A stretch of DNA of 17,475 nt from HyVt-337 sp964428895 (lineage in GTDB: Bacteria; Planctomycetota; Phycisphaerae; SM23-33): positions 1-17,475 of the forward strand of contig CAYRZU010000068.1 of assembly GCA_964428895.1 (NCBI GenBank), written 5' to 3'. This document shows, piece by piece, positions 6,999 to 13,755 of this stretch (positions are counted from its first letter, which is position 1; every line of letters starts with the position of its first letter). The position numbers and the translations under genes were made by a program. The notes beneath the pieces are model-generated. The model saw nothing but the letters and a program-made list of their open reading frames with translations. It ran no database searches and was not told the origin of the DNA.

Positions 6999-8747
6999 AT
7001 GGCCAATTTCTTCACTGACAACGACGACATCCAGTTCCTCTTCGAGCACATGAACCTCCGCCATGCCGCGGAATTGGCCGAAGACGGCTTCCGCTACGCC
7101 GGCGAGTTCGACTTTGCCCCCGCCGACGCCGACGACGCGGTCGACAACTACCGGCGCATCCTGACCAGCGTCGGCCAGATCGCGGGCGACGAAATCGACC
7201 CGACCTCCGAGGAAACCGATCAGGTTGGCAACATCCTGGAGGATTCCGGCGAGGTCACCTACGCCCCCGGCATCGCCAACGCCATCAAGGTGCTGGGCCA
7301 GGCCGACATGATGGGCTTCACGCTGCCCTACCGCTTTGGCGGCATCAACTGCCCGCAGTTGGTCTACACCATCAGCAACGAAATCATCAGCCGGGCCGAC
7401 GCGGCCCTGATGAACGTGTACGGCCTGCAGGGCATCGCCGAAACCGTCAACGCGTTCGCCTCCGAAGAAATCAAGGCCGACTACCTGCCGAATCTGGCCA
7501 GCGGCGAGCACACCGGGGCGATGGTCCTGACCGAGCCCGACGCCGGCAGCGACCTCCAGGCCGTCAAGACCATCGGCTACCAGGACGAAAACGGCGACTG
7601 GTTCTGCAAGGGCGTGAAGCGCTTCATCACCAACGGGTGCGGCCACGTGCTGCTGGTGCTGTGCCGGACCGAGCCGGAAATCACCGATGGCCGCGGCCTC
7701 AGTCTGCTGCTGGTCGAGAAGGGCCCGAAGGTTAAGATTCGCCGGTTGGAGAACAAGCTGGGCATCCACGGCAGCCCGACCTGCGAAATCTTCTTCGACG
7801 ACGCCCCGGCCAAGCTGATCGGCGAACGCCAACGCGGGCTGATCACCTACGTGATGAGCCTCATGAACGGCGCCCGCATCGGTATCGCGGCCCAAGGGCT
7901 CGGCATCGGCGAGGCCGCCTACCGCGTCGCCCGCGACTACGCCCACAGCCGCAAGCAGTTCGATACCGCCATCGAGAACTTCCCCGCCGTCCGCGAACTG
8001 CTGGTCAACATGAGCCTCGACGTCCAGGCCGCCCGGGCCATTACCTACTACGCCACCTTCAGCGTGGATGTCGAAACCGCCGCCCTCCGCAAGACCGAGT
8101 TGGGCGAAGGCGCCGAACTCGACGCCGCCGAGCGGAAGGCCCTCAAGCAGACCGCCCGCAAGTACAAACGCACCAACACGCTGCTGACGCCGATGGCCAA
8201 GTACTACGCCTCGGAAATGTCCATGCGTGTTTCTAACGACGCCATGGCCGTCCTGGGCGGCAGCGGCTACATGAAGGACTACCCCGTGGAACGGCACGTG
8301 CGGGACGCCCGCATTACGACCATCTACGAGGGCACGAGTCAGCTCCAGGTGATCGCGGCCGTCCGTGGCGTGTCGGCCGGGACCGCCCACGCCGTGATCG
8401 AAGACATCCTCGACCGCGACTTCCCCGAAGACATCCAACCCATGGTCCAGGAAATCCGCGACGCCCTGCCGCTGATGGATGAGGCCGTCGCCTACGTCAA
8501 GGAAGCGGGCATGGAATACATGGACCTCGTCGCCCGCAAGCTGGTGGACATGGCCATGGACCTGATCCTCGGGAGCCTGTTCTGCGACTACGCGACCGGC
8601 AAGGACCAGAAGAAGGCCGTCGCCCGCCGATGGCTGTCGGCCAAGCTGCCGCTGGTCCGGATGCACCACCAGGTTATCTGCAGCGGCGACCGCCAGATCA
8701 TCAGCGACTTCGACGTCCTGGCCGGCCCGGTTCCTGTTGCTGAGTAG
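6999..8747 (+). CDS. Acyl-CoA dehydrogenase, long form with C-terminal extension
   Basis: 582 residues, about 200 longer than the classic 380-residue butyryl/medium-chain enzymes. It oxidises an acyl-CoA to the trans-2-enoyl-CoA using FAD and hands electrons to EtfAB. Order: an unusual N-terminal helical lead (1-60), N-terminal dehydrogenase domain, FAD loop VLTEPDAGSDLQAVKT (176-191), middle beta domain through FFDDAPAKLIGE (265-276), then helical domain with GLGIGEAAYRVARDYAHSRK (300-319), LGGSGYMKDYP (419-429) and TTIYEGTSQLQ (440-450). Glu444 sits where the catalytic base of the butyryl/medium-chain group lies. Residues 460-582 form an extra helical domain like that of large FadE/DmdC-type enzymes. 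A charged insert (about 365-390) precedes the last core helices. It starts 12 bases after etfA and closes the operon. Chain-length preference cannot be read from sequence. Confidence 0.93.
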   Translation: MANFFTDNDDIQFLFEHMNLRHAAELAEDGFRYAGEFDFAPADADDAVDNYRRILTSVGQIAGDEIDPTSEETDQVGNILEDSGEVTYAPGIANAIKVLGQADMMGFTLPYRFGGINCPQLVYTISNEIISRADAALMNVYGLQGIAETVNAFASEEIKADYLPNLASGEHTGAMVLTEPDAGSDLQAVKTIGYQDENGDWFCKGVKRFITNGCGHVLLVLCRTEPEITDGRGLSLLLVEKGPKVKIRRLENKLGIHGSPTCEIFFDDAPAKLIGERQRGLITYVMSLMNGARIGIAAQGLGIGEAAYRVARDYAHSRKQFDTAIENFPAVRELLVNMSLDVQAARAITYYATFSVDVETAALRKTELGEGAELDAAERKALKQTARKYKRTNTLLTPMAKYYASEMSMRVSNDAMAVLGGSGYMKDYPVERHVRDARITTIYEGTSQLQVIAAVRGVSAGTAHAVIEDILDRDFPEDIQPMVQEIRDALPLMDEAVAYVKEAGMEYMDLVARKLVDMAMDLILGSLFCDYATGKDQKKAVARRWLSAKLPLVRMHHQVICSGDRQIISDFDVLAGPVPVAE

Positions 8748-8768
8748 CCCAGACGCAACGAGCACAGC

Positions 8769-8805
8769 AAGTAACGCGGCGGCCCAACGGGTCGCCGCGT
8801 TACTT
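8769..8805 (+). terminator. Strong hairpin terminator after the acyl-CoA dehydrogenase gene
   Basis: Two 17-base arms (8769-8785 and 8789-8805) pair completely with a single G-T wobble around an AAC loop. The hairpin begins 21 bases after the stop codon. The 3' side ends TTACTTCTTG, giving a short T-rich stretch rather than a pure T-run, so termination is likely but its efficiency is uncertain. The outer AAGTAA/TTACTT arms would also work for minus-strand transcripts. Confidence 0.75.
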
Positions 8806-8854
8806 CTTGCACCCCCAGCGCGGCGGAGCTCTCGTCCCGCCGCGTCTTCATTTC

Positions 8855-8934
8855 GCCCCTTCAGGGCTTCGCCGTCGGCACGACACCGTACCTGGGGCGT
8901 TTCCCCAGGCTGGTTCATTTCAGCCCGTTGGGCT
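8855..8934. repeat. Cluster of three short palindromes, likely dispersed intergenic repeat
   Basis: Three hairpins follow in a row: GCCC-CTTCA-GGGC (8855-8867), CCTGGGG-CGTTT-CCCCAGG (8891-8909) and AGCCC-GTT-GGGCT (8922-8934). From memory, the arrangement resembles dispersed REP-like elements of planctomycete and related genomes. No gene overlaps it; the gap between the acyl-CoA dehydrogenase and permease genes (8748-9026) contains only this cluster, the terminator and the heptad repeat. Confidence 0.6.
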
Positions 8935-8962
8935 GGACAGCGGCGACGGCCCGTTTCTTCTG

Positions 8963-8997
8963 AAATCGCAAATCGCAAATCGGCAATCGCAAATCCC
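8963..8997. repeat. Five-copy AAATCGC heptanucleotide tandem repeat
   Basis: Five adjoining 7-base units: AAATCGC, AAATCGC, AAATCGG, CAATCGC, AAATCCC. The last unit runs into a C-tract. It is AT-rich against its surroundings and ends 29 bases before the permease start. I recall similar heptads between genes in planctomycetes; no function is assigned. Confidence 0.7.
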
Positions 8998-9026
8998 CCC
9001 CTATCCCTGCTAGAGTCTGGCCATTC

Positions 9027-10190
9027 ATGCGGACGTTCGAAGACAAGCTCGCCCCACCGACACGCGGCCACGCCGGACTCGACATCCGGGCCCTGTTGCC
9101 GTTGATGGTAATCACCGCCTTCCTCCTGCCACGCTGGTCCGGGCCCGCCGACGCCTACGTGACGGACGTGGCCGCCCAGGTCGCCTCGCCCTATCTGCTG
9201 GCGGCGATGGGGATGATGCTGGCGATGCGAATGGGCGTGCTGGACTTGAGCGTGTGGATGACGCTGTCGGCCGGCGGGCTCGCCGCAGCTGCGCTGATCA
9301 TCCGAGGCGTTTCGCCGTGGCTGGCCTTCCTGACCGCCGCCGCCCTCGGCGGATTGATCGGCACGCTCAACGGCTTCGTCGTGGTGGGCCGACGCTGGCC
9401 GAGCCTGACGGCCACCGCGGGTGTAGGGCTCTTTGTCTTCGTGCTGCTGCAAGCGGTCGTGCCGACTCACGAGCTGGTCCTGCCCGACGGCGCCTTCGAG
9501 GATTGGCTGATCACCGCCCCCGCCCAACCGACCGCCGAGGGCGAACTGGCGACCCAGACCGTGACCTTCCCCCTGGGCGTAACGCAGTCGATCCTCATCG
9601 CGGGCGTCTATTCGCTGGTGATGGCCATGTTGCTGACGACCCGCCACACCGGCCGTCGCCACGCCCGCCGAGCCCGATGGCTGGTGCTGATTGCTTCCGG
9701 AGCCCTGTCGGCGATGGGCGGGGCGTGCGTGCTGCTCGACCATGGCAGCGCCTTCGTGCCGCAATTGCCCTTCGACGACCTCCGCATCCCCGCCGCGGTC
9801 TTGCTGGCTGGGACAGCCGCTCTCGGCGGGCCCGGGCGAACCATGATGGCGGGCTTCTGCCTGCCGATTGCGATGCTGGCCGCCACCATGTGGCGAATGC
9901 TGGTCTGGCCGATGGGGAGTGTCGGCATCGAGTGGCAGATGGTGCTGCTGGTAGCCCTGGCGCTGATGATCACGCTGGCTGTCCGATACGTCCGCGTCGG
10001 CCGAACCCGACGGTCGACCGCGACCGCCTACGGGCTGACCTTGCTCGCCATCGCCGGGCTGGCCTTGGGAGCCCTGGTCCACAGCCACCACACCCGCACC
10101 GGCCTGCGATACCTCGCCACGGTGGTAGCCATCGCCGCAGCCCTGCGCCTGACCCTCACCATCCGCCGCCGCAAGCAACGACGATCTTAG
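9027..10190 (+). CDS. RbsC-like ABC-transporter permease homologue (BPD_transp_2 type), orphan
   Basis: 387 residues with about nine hydrophobic segments. It is an inner-membrane protein resembling the permease of ribose/branched-chain amino acid importers. The best match is the signature region LLAAMGMMLAMRMGVLDLSVWM (about 57-78), corresponding to the 'GGIDLSVG' motif of RbsC, followed by LGGLIGTLNGFVVVGRRWPS (about 110-129). A second-half match is ALSAMGGACVLLDHGSAF (about 231-248) and IPAAVLLAGTAALGGPGRTMMAG (about 258-280). The second Gly-Gly of the family motif is lost, the central loop is long and an Arg-rich tail is present. No ABC ATPase or solute-binding protein lies nearby, so it is either part of a system encoded elsewhere or has changed role. 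The ATG at 9027 has no clear ribosome site; a later start is possible. Confidence 0.72.
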   Translation: MRTFEDKLAPPTRGHAGLDIRALLPLMVITAFLLPRWSGPADAYVTDVAAQVASPYLLAAMGMMLAMRMGVLDLSVWMTLSAGGLAAAALIIRGVSPWLAFLTAAALGGLIGTLNGFVVVGRRWPSLTATAGVGLFVFVLLQAVVPTHELVLPDGAFEDWLITAPAQPTAEGELATQTVTFPLGVTQSILIAGVYSLVMAMLLTTRHTGRRHARRARWLVLIASGALSAMGGACVLLDHGSAFVPQLPFDDLRIPAAVLLAGTAALGGPGRTMMAGFCLPIAMLAATMWRMLVWPMGSVGIEWQMVLLVALALMITLAVRYVRVGRTRRSTATAYGLTLLAIAGLALGALVHSHHTRTGLRYLATVVAIAAALRLTLTIRRRKQRRS

Positions 10191-10263
10191 CGCCGAAAAC
10201 CGATTCCACGAAGCTAGTCGGACCATCTCACACCCCCCAATCGCCCCACTGCGATGCTTGACC

Positions 10264-10347
10264 GTGCGCGCCCCCGTGCGCGCGCAGGGCGCGCACGCGT
10301 CTTTGTCGGGGGTAGCGCCCCGGCGCGCCCAGCGCCCCACGGGGCGC
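10264..10347. repeat. GC-rich palindrome pair in the permease-peptidase gap
   Basis: GTGCGCGCCC (10264-10273) pairs with GGGCGCGCAC (10287-10296) across a 13-base loop, and GCGCCCC-AC-GGGGCGC (10332-10347) forms a second perfect hairpin. It is an alternating-GC block within a 441-base stretch (10191-10631) between convergent genes that holds no credible gene. It may double as a bidirectional terminator, but no T-runs follow. Confidence 0.55.
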
Positions 10348-10506
10348 GAACCCAGACACTTTGCCGCAGAATGGACCCCCTTGCTCATCACGCCCCAAGT
10401 ATACGTTCCGACCAAGTGACCCGTCCGCGCCAGCCGACCGCCGAGTAATCTTAGATTGTGCCCACAAGCAGGTTTGACCGCCATGTAGAAGGGGCGCCCT
10501 GGCCCA

Positions 10507-10564
10507 GTCCCGAAGGGACGCCTTGTCTAGCCCAGGGCGCAGACGCAAAGCGTTGAGCCCTGGG
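10507..10564. repeat. Palindromic repeat element with nested hairpin
   Basis: GTCCC-GAA-GGGAC (10507-10519) is followed by an 8-base stem CCCAGGGC/GCCCTGGG (10531-10538 with 10557-10564) that encloses a smaller ACGC-AAA-GCGT hairpin (10543-10553). The two-hairpin layout resembles dispersed planctomycete intergenic repeats. It lies 68 bases beyond the stop of the minus-strand peptidase gene. Confidence 0.6.
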
Positions 10565-10631
10565 ATCCCCTTGCCCACGCGGCTGACGATGTTGCGCGCG
10601 CAATCCCCACGTACGTCGAGACACTCCCTAC

Positions 10632-12068
10632 CTATTCGGCCGGGGCGCCATATGCGTGATCGAGTCTTCGGATGGTTTCGAAGACCAGCGTGGTGAGGCG
10701 ATTGAGGCTGTCGATGTTGACGGTGTCGGGGGTGTCGGTGCGTTGGTGGTAGGTGGCTTTGTTTCGGCCGCCGTAGAACAGGAGTGTCTCCAGCCCCTCG
10801 TCGGCGAAGACCGCGTCGTCGGCCCAGTAGATGCCCTGCACCGGGAATGGCCAGAGCGGCAGGCCTATCTGGTCGTTGGCTTGGCGGACGGCCCCGCCGA
10901 TGCGGCTGCCCATGACGCTGCCGGTTACGTAGACGCGTTGGCTGTGGCCGGGCGTGCAACTGATCTGGTCGAGGTTGATCACCACGGGGCAGTCGGCCAG
11001 GGGACGGACGGGATCCTGAACGTAGTGCCTGGACCCCACGTAGCCGTACTCCTCGCCAGAGGTGGCGATGAAGACGTAGTCGCCGTGACGGGTCTCCATG
11101 GCCGCCAAGGCCTCAGCCAGGGAGAGCAAGCCGGCTACACCCGTGGCGTTGTCGTCGGCGCCGGGGCGAACGCCCCAGCCGACGTCCTGGTTCCGTACGT
11201 CGCCCCAGTTGGACAGGTGATCGTAGTAGGCCATTACGATAATGTGCGGGGTTTTCGGCCCGGGAATCGGCGCGGAGTCCGAGGCCCCGTCCGTAGCGGG
11301 CAGGAAGCCGATGACGTTTCGCCCGACGCCGGTCTGAGTGGCAACCGTGCCGGCGGCGGTGACGTTCGGCTTGAATGACTGCGGCGATGGGTCCGCGCCG
11401 ATCAGTCGGTCGGCCACCACGCGCGACAGCCGCATGGCTGGCAGATCGGCTTGCGGACGATCAGTGGTGTAGACATCGGCCAACACGTCAACGGCGCCCA
11501 GTTCTTTCGGCGCGACCACCAGCGCGCCGACCGCGCCGTATTCGTGGGCGGCTTGCAGCTTTCGGACGATCTCCACGCGGGGGTCCCAGCCATCAGCCTC
11601 GCCAGCGGCGCCGATCAGCAGCAGCACGACCGCCCCGGTAACGTCGCGGCCGTTGTAGTTGTCGGCCAGGCCGTGACCGATAAAGACCACCGGACCGGCA
11701 AAGGCGCCGTCAGCCCCGGCGGCCATGGTGTTGAAGTCCGTGCCGAGTTGCAGCGGTTGGCCGTCGATGCTCAGGGCGCTGTCGGGCCCAGCTACGCGGA
11801 CGTTGGGCATCTCGAAGCTCTGGAAGAACGTTCCGTTGTTGCCGCCGCCGGTCAGACCGATCCCAGCCATGCGCTGGCCGATATACTCCCCCGCCCGGTC
11901 GTTGCCCCGCGTCCCCGTCATCCGCCCGACCTCCAACGCCGCGGGGGCCCCCGACCCCGCAGGCATCACCGGCAACAGCGTGCAGTTGATGCCGACCCCC
12001 ACCAGCACCAGCACGATCAGCCACCCCAGCAGCCGCATCGGACGGAGGTGTATGGAAGGTCGGGTCAT
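10632..12068 (-). CDS. M28-family metallopeptidase homologue with PA domain; first zinc ligand His replaced by Tyr
   Basis: 478 residues. An N-terminal hydrophobic segment (about 12-30) indicates export or membrane anchoring. A protease-associated (PA)-type domain follows (about 120-225, with GPVVFIGHGL and GRDVTGAVVLLLIG). The M28 aminopeptidase domain runs about 250-470. Metal and catalytic positions visible: AYYDH (280-284) where the family has AHYDH, GADDNATG (303-310), SGEEYG (337-342, general base plus ligand), INLDQIS (364-370), and YHQRTDTPDTV (440-450). All are intact except the first histidine, which is Tyr281 through a single CAC-to-TAC change at 11226-11228. The protein could be a catalytically altered or inactive peptidase, or use another ligand. 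The upstream ATG at 12068 is used, since hydrophobic sequence begins right after it; Met11 is an alternative. No clear ribosome site. Confidence 0.88.
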   Translation of the reverse strand: MTRPSIHLRPMRLLGWLIVLVLVGVGINCTLLPVMPAGSGAPAALEVGRMTGTRGNDRAGEYIGQRMAGIGLTGGGNNGTFFQSFEMPNVRVAGPDSALSIDGQPLQLGTDFNTMAAGADGAFAGPVVFIGHGLADNYNGRDVTGAVVLLLIGAAGEADGWDPRVEIVRKLQAAHEYGAVGALVVAPKELGAVDVLADVYTTDRPQADLPAMRLSRVVADRLIGADPSPQSFKPNVTAAGTVATQTGVGRNVIGFLPATDGASDSAPIPGPKTPHIIVMAYYDHLSNWGDVRNQDVGWGVRPGADDNATGVAGLLSLAEALAAMETRHGDYVFIATSGEEYGYVGSRHYVQDPVRPLADCPVVINLDQISCTPGHSQRVYVTGSVMGSRIGGAVRQANDQIGLPLWPFPVQGIYWADDAVFADEGLETLLFYGGRNKATYHQRTDTPDTVNIDSLNRLTTLVFETIRRLDHAYGAPAE

Positions 12069-12086
12069 AAGCTTGGTAGGCGCCTA

Positions 12087-12110
12087 GTAGGACGGGCATG
12101 CCTGCCCACC
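12087..12110 (-). repeat. 24-base palindromic repeat, copy B (inverted relative to 13723-13746)
   Basis: On the minus strand this reads GGTGGGCAGGCATGCCCGTC and then CTAC. It matches the plus-strand sequence at 13723-13746 at 21 of 24 bases, so the copies face opposite ways around the WD40 gene. Each copy contains a GGGCA/TGCCC hairpin. Confidence 0.7.
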
Positions 12111-12129
12111 ATGGGATGCCATCATCCGC

Positions 12130-12150
12130 GTGCGTAGCAAAGCTACGCAC
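12130..12150. repeat. Perfect 9-base-stem hairpin between the WD40 and peptidase genes
   Basis: GTGCGTAGC and GCTACGCAC pair without mismatch around an AAA loop. It lies 29 bases past the stop of the minus-strand WD40 gene and could end its transcript, though no T-run follows; a dispersed-repeat origin is equally likely. Confidence 0.5.
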
Positions 12151-12178
12151 GCTACCAGCTGACCTTGGCAGCGAAGGG

Positions 12179-13459
12179 TCATTCAAAATCGTCGCACGCT
12201 TCTCGGCTTGCTTGGACTAGCTTCAATGACATCCCTGGTGACAACACAAAGGGGAACTGCTGTCCGACACAGCAGACGCCACTGTCTTCAGGCCACGACC
12301 GCATCGGGGGAGGAGGATCAGCCGCCAGGGAGGAACAAGGTTGATAGTAGCCACAGAGCCTACAGGTGTGTGCCTCGCGCGACCGATGTTGTGAAGACTC
12401 AAAGATACCCGGTCGGCCGACATCCCTGGCGCGTACTGTGGCCGTAAAGTCATCGCCGTCTTCAATCTCAAGGAGCAAGGAATCCGACACGAACACCATA
12501 TCCAGATCAAACTCGGAGGCCGACGGTCCCGTTCGGGACATGCATTCACCCGTGAGTGGATCCCACTGCATTATCGTCCCGCTGCGCGCGGCGGTTACCA
12601 AGCGTCTATCCTGCGCGACCCACGACAAGCAGACAACTTCACCTTCGGGCGCCGGCTCACTGGGCTCGGGGGCGAGCGTCTGCGCCAGTGTCAACCTTTC
12701 CAGGTCCCAAATCTCTACACATCCACTTCGGTACCCGATAGCCAGGCGTTCCGCCCGGCTATCGAGCGCCAATTGACATGCATCATTGGTATTCCCAAAG
12801 TCAATGGACATTCGAGCAGTGATTCCACGTGTCACCTCTTGCGATGCTCCCCCGCCTCGCAGTTCACGCTTGGTGTTCCGGATGGCGTCCCACAGCAGCA
12901 CTAGACCTTCTTCAAATCCGATCGCCACAGTCGAACCATCAGGGAAGGCAACACAAGATAGCCAGGCGGCCGGCGCCCTTATTTTCACCTGACGGTCGAT
13001 AGCCCAGGTCTGACTATCGAATCTCACTATGTGTTGCGTCCCGGTCTCTTTCTGGGGATCATGAACATCATATGCAGCGAAGAACCATCTGCCGTCGTTT
13101 CCATGCGCAATTGCGGAAGCGGAGAAGTTGTAGTTGGGATGGGATCGGAATTGGGGCTTCAGGATACTTCGCCCACGACCTGCGTCCCAAACACCAAGTC
13201 CAATGGGACCAAGGCCAACCACGAGGCCCCCTGGCATCGCAAGCAACCGGTCCAAGGCTCGGTCGGAGCCAAGGTTGACCTTCCATTTGACTCGGCCTGA
13301 CGGCAGGGAGAACGCGCGGAGGATACATGGCGTATCCATCCCCGGGACCTGCGTTATTGCCACGAGCAGTTGGTGCTCCCGAATGTAGATCGGACAATCT
13401 AGCACCAGGTTGCGCTTGCTGAACCGCGTCTTGTTGAGAATAGATACAGCAGTCTCCAT
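12179..13459 (-). CDS. WD40-type beta-propeller protein with C-terminal cysteine tail
   Basis: 426 residues with no signal peptide or membrane helix, so probably cytoplasmic. Repeats show the WD signature: GLGVWDAGRGRS (about 87-98), GLVLLWDAIRNTKRE (185-199), GCVEIWDLERLTLAQTL (246-262) and GTIMQWDPLTGE (294-305), each after a G-(x)-Ser/Val-type strand. A beta-propeller scaffold, usually protein-binding, is the safest statement; no enzyme domain is fused. The tail has Cys366-x2-Cys369-x5-Cys375 and Cys396-Cys397, which might bind metal but matches no motif I know. The DNA is poorer in G+C than neighbouring genes (30 of 60 at 12181-12240 against 45 of 60 at 5161-5220) and inverted 24-base repeats bracket it, suggesting insertion or transfer. 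No convincing ribosome site precedes the ATG. Confidence 0.82.
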   Translation of the reverse strand: METAVSILNKTRFSKRNLVLDCPIYIREHQLLVAITQVPGMDTPCILRAFSLPSGRVKWKVNLGSDRALDRLLAMPGGLVVGLGPIGLGVWDAGRGRSILKPQFRSHPNYNFSASAIAHGNDGRWFFAAYDVHDPQKETGTQHIVRFDSQTWAIDRQVKIRAPAAWLSCVAFPDGSTVAIGFEEGLVLLWDAIRNTKRELRGGGASQEVTRGITARMSIDFGNTNDACQLALDSRAERLAIGYRSGCVEIWDLERLTLAQTLAPEPSEPAPEGEVVCLSWVAQDRRLVTAARSGTIMQWDPLTGECMSRTGPSASEFDLDMVFVSDSLLLEIEDGDDFTATVRARDVGRPGIFESSQHRSREAHTCRLCGYYQPCSSLAADPPPPMRSWPEDSGVCCVGQQFPFVLSPGMSLKLVQASREACDDFE

Positions 13460-13705
13460 ATTGCTTCATTCGCGAACTGATTAGATAATTCCCGCATGAT
13501 TTGAGGCCGAGGCCCGCCGAAGAGCTATTCAATGAGCCTATCACGCTATTAAGTATTGACAAGTGCTTTCTCGGCCCTTCTAGGGTGACACCGGACCGAC
13601 CAGCAGACATCCTGTTTCTCTTCTCTCTACGGATATCCGTCGCTCCCCTTTTTCGTGGACAGCGAGTGGTGCCCCACCTACGCGACGATACGTCATGTCC
13701 CCTCG
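13460..13705. other. Gene-free stretch between WD40 gene and prfB
   Basis: About 250 bases, AT-richer than average, without a credible gene. A perfect TTGACA lies at 13556-13561 on the plus strand with a weak TAGGGT at 13581-13586 (19-base gap), pointing to no gene. A short open frame from TTG 13501 to 13722 lacks a ribosome site and recognisable protein features. Confidence 0.4.
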
Positions 13706-13746
13706 ACAAGAAGATCTTGTAGGGTGGGCAGGTATGCCCGCCCTGC
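13706..13746 (-). terminator. Two tandem hairpins after prfB, including repeat copy A
   Basis: Reading away from prfB, GGGCGGGCA-TACC-TGCCCACCC (13722-13743, nine pairs with one G-T wobble) is followed by ACAAGA-AGA-TCTTGT (13706-13720). They start 12 bases past the prfB stop and could terminate its transcript. Bases 13723-13746 are also copy A of the 24-base repeat found inverted at 12087-12110, so the hairpin may be a repeat element used as a terminator. Confidence 0.5.
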
Positions 13747-13755
13747 GATCCCCCC

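Noticed and set aside
8963..8997. Heptad array as a CRISPR
   Set aside because: Units are 7 bases with no spacers; a simple tandem repeat.
10254..10448. Small plus-strand open frame in the permease-peptidase gap
   Set aside because: Its sequence is the palindromic repeat block read as codons, Arg/Ala/Pro-rich, with no ribosome site.
4770..10484. A 1904-codon open frame on the minus strand
   Set aside because: It lies antisense to etfB, etfA, the acyl-CoA dehydrogenase and the permease, which all have clear family motifs. High-GC codon use leaves this antisense frame free of stops; its translation is Gly/Val/Asp/Gln-rich with no domain, and it also crosses the repeat-filled gaps.
13501..13722. 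Possible small plus-strand gene with a TTGACA nearby
   Set aside because: TTG start without a ribosome site, no protein features, and the TTGACA lies inside the frame rather than before it.
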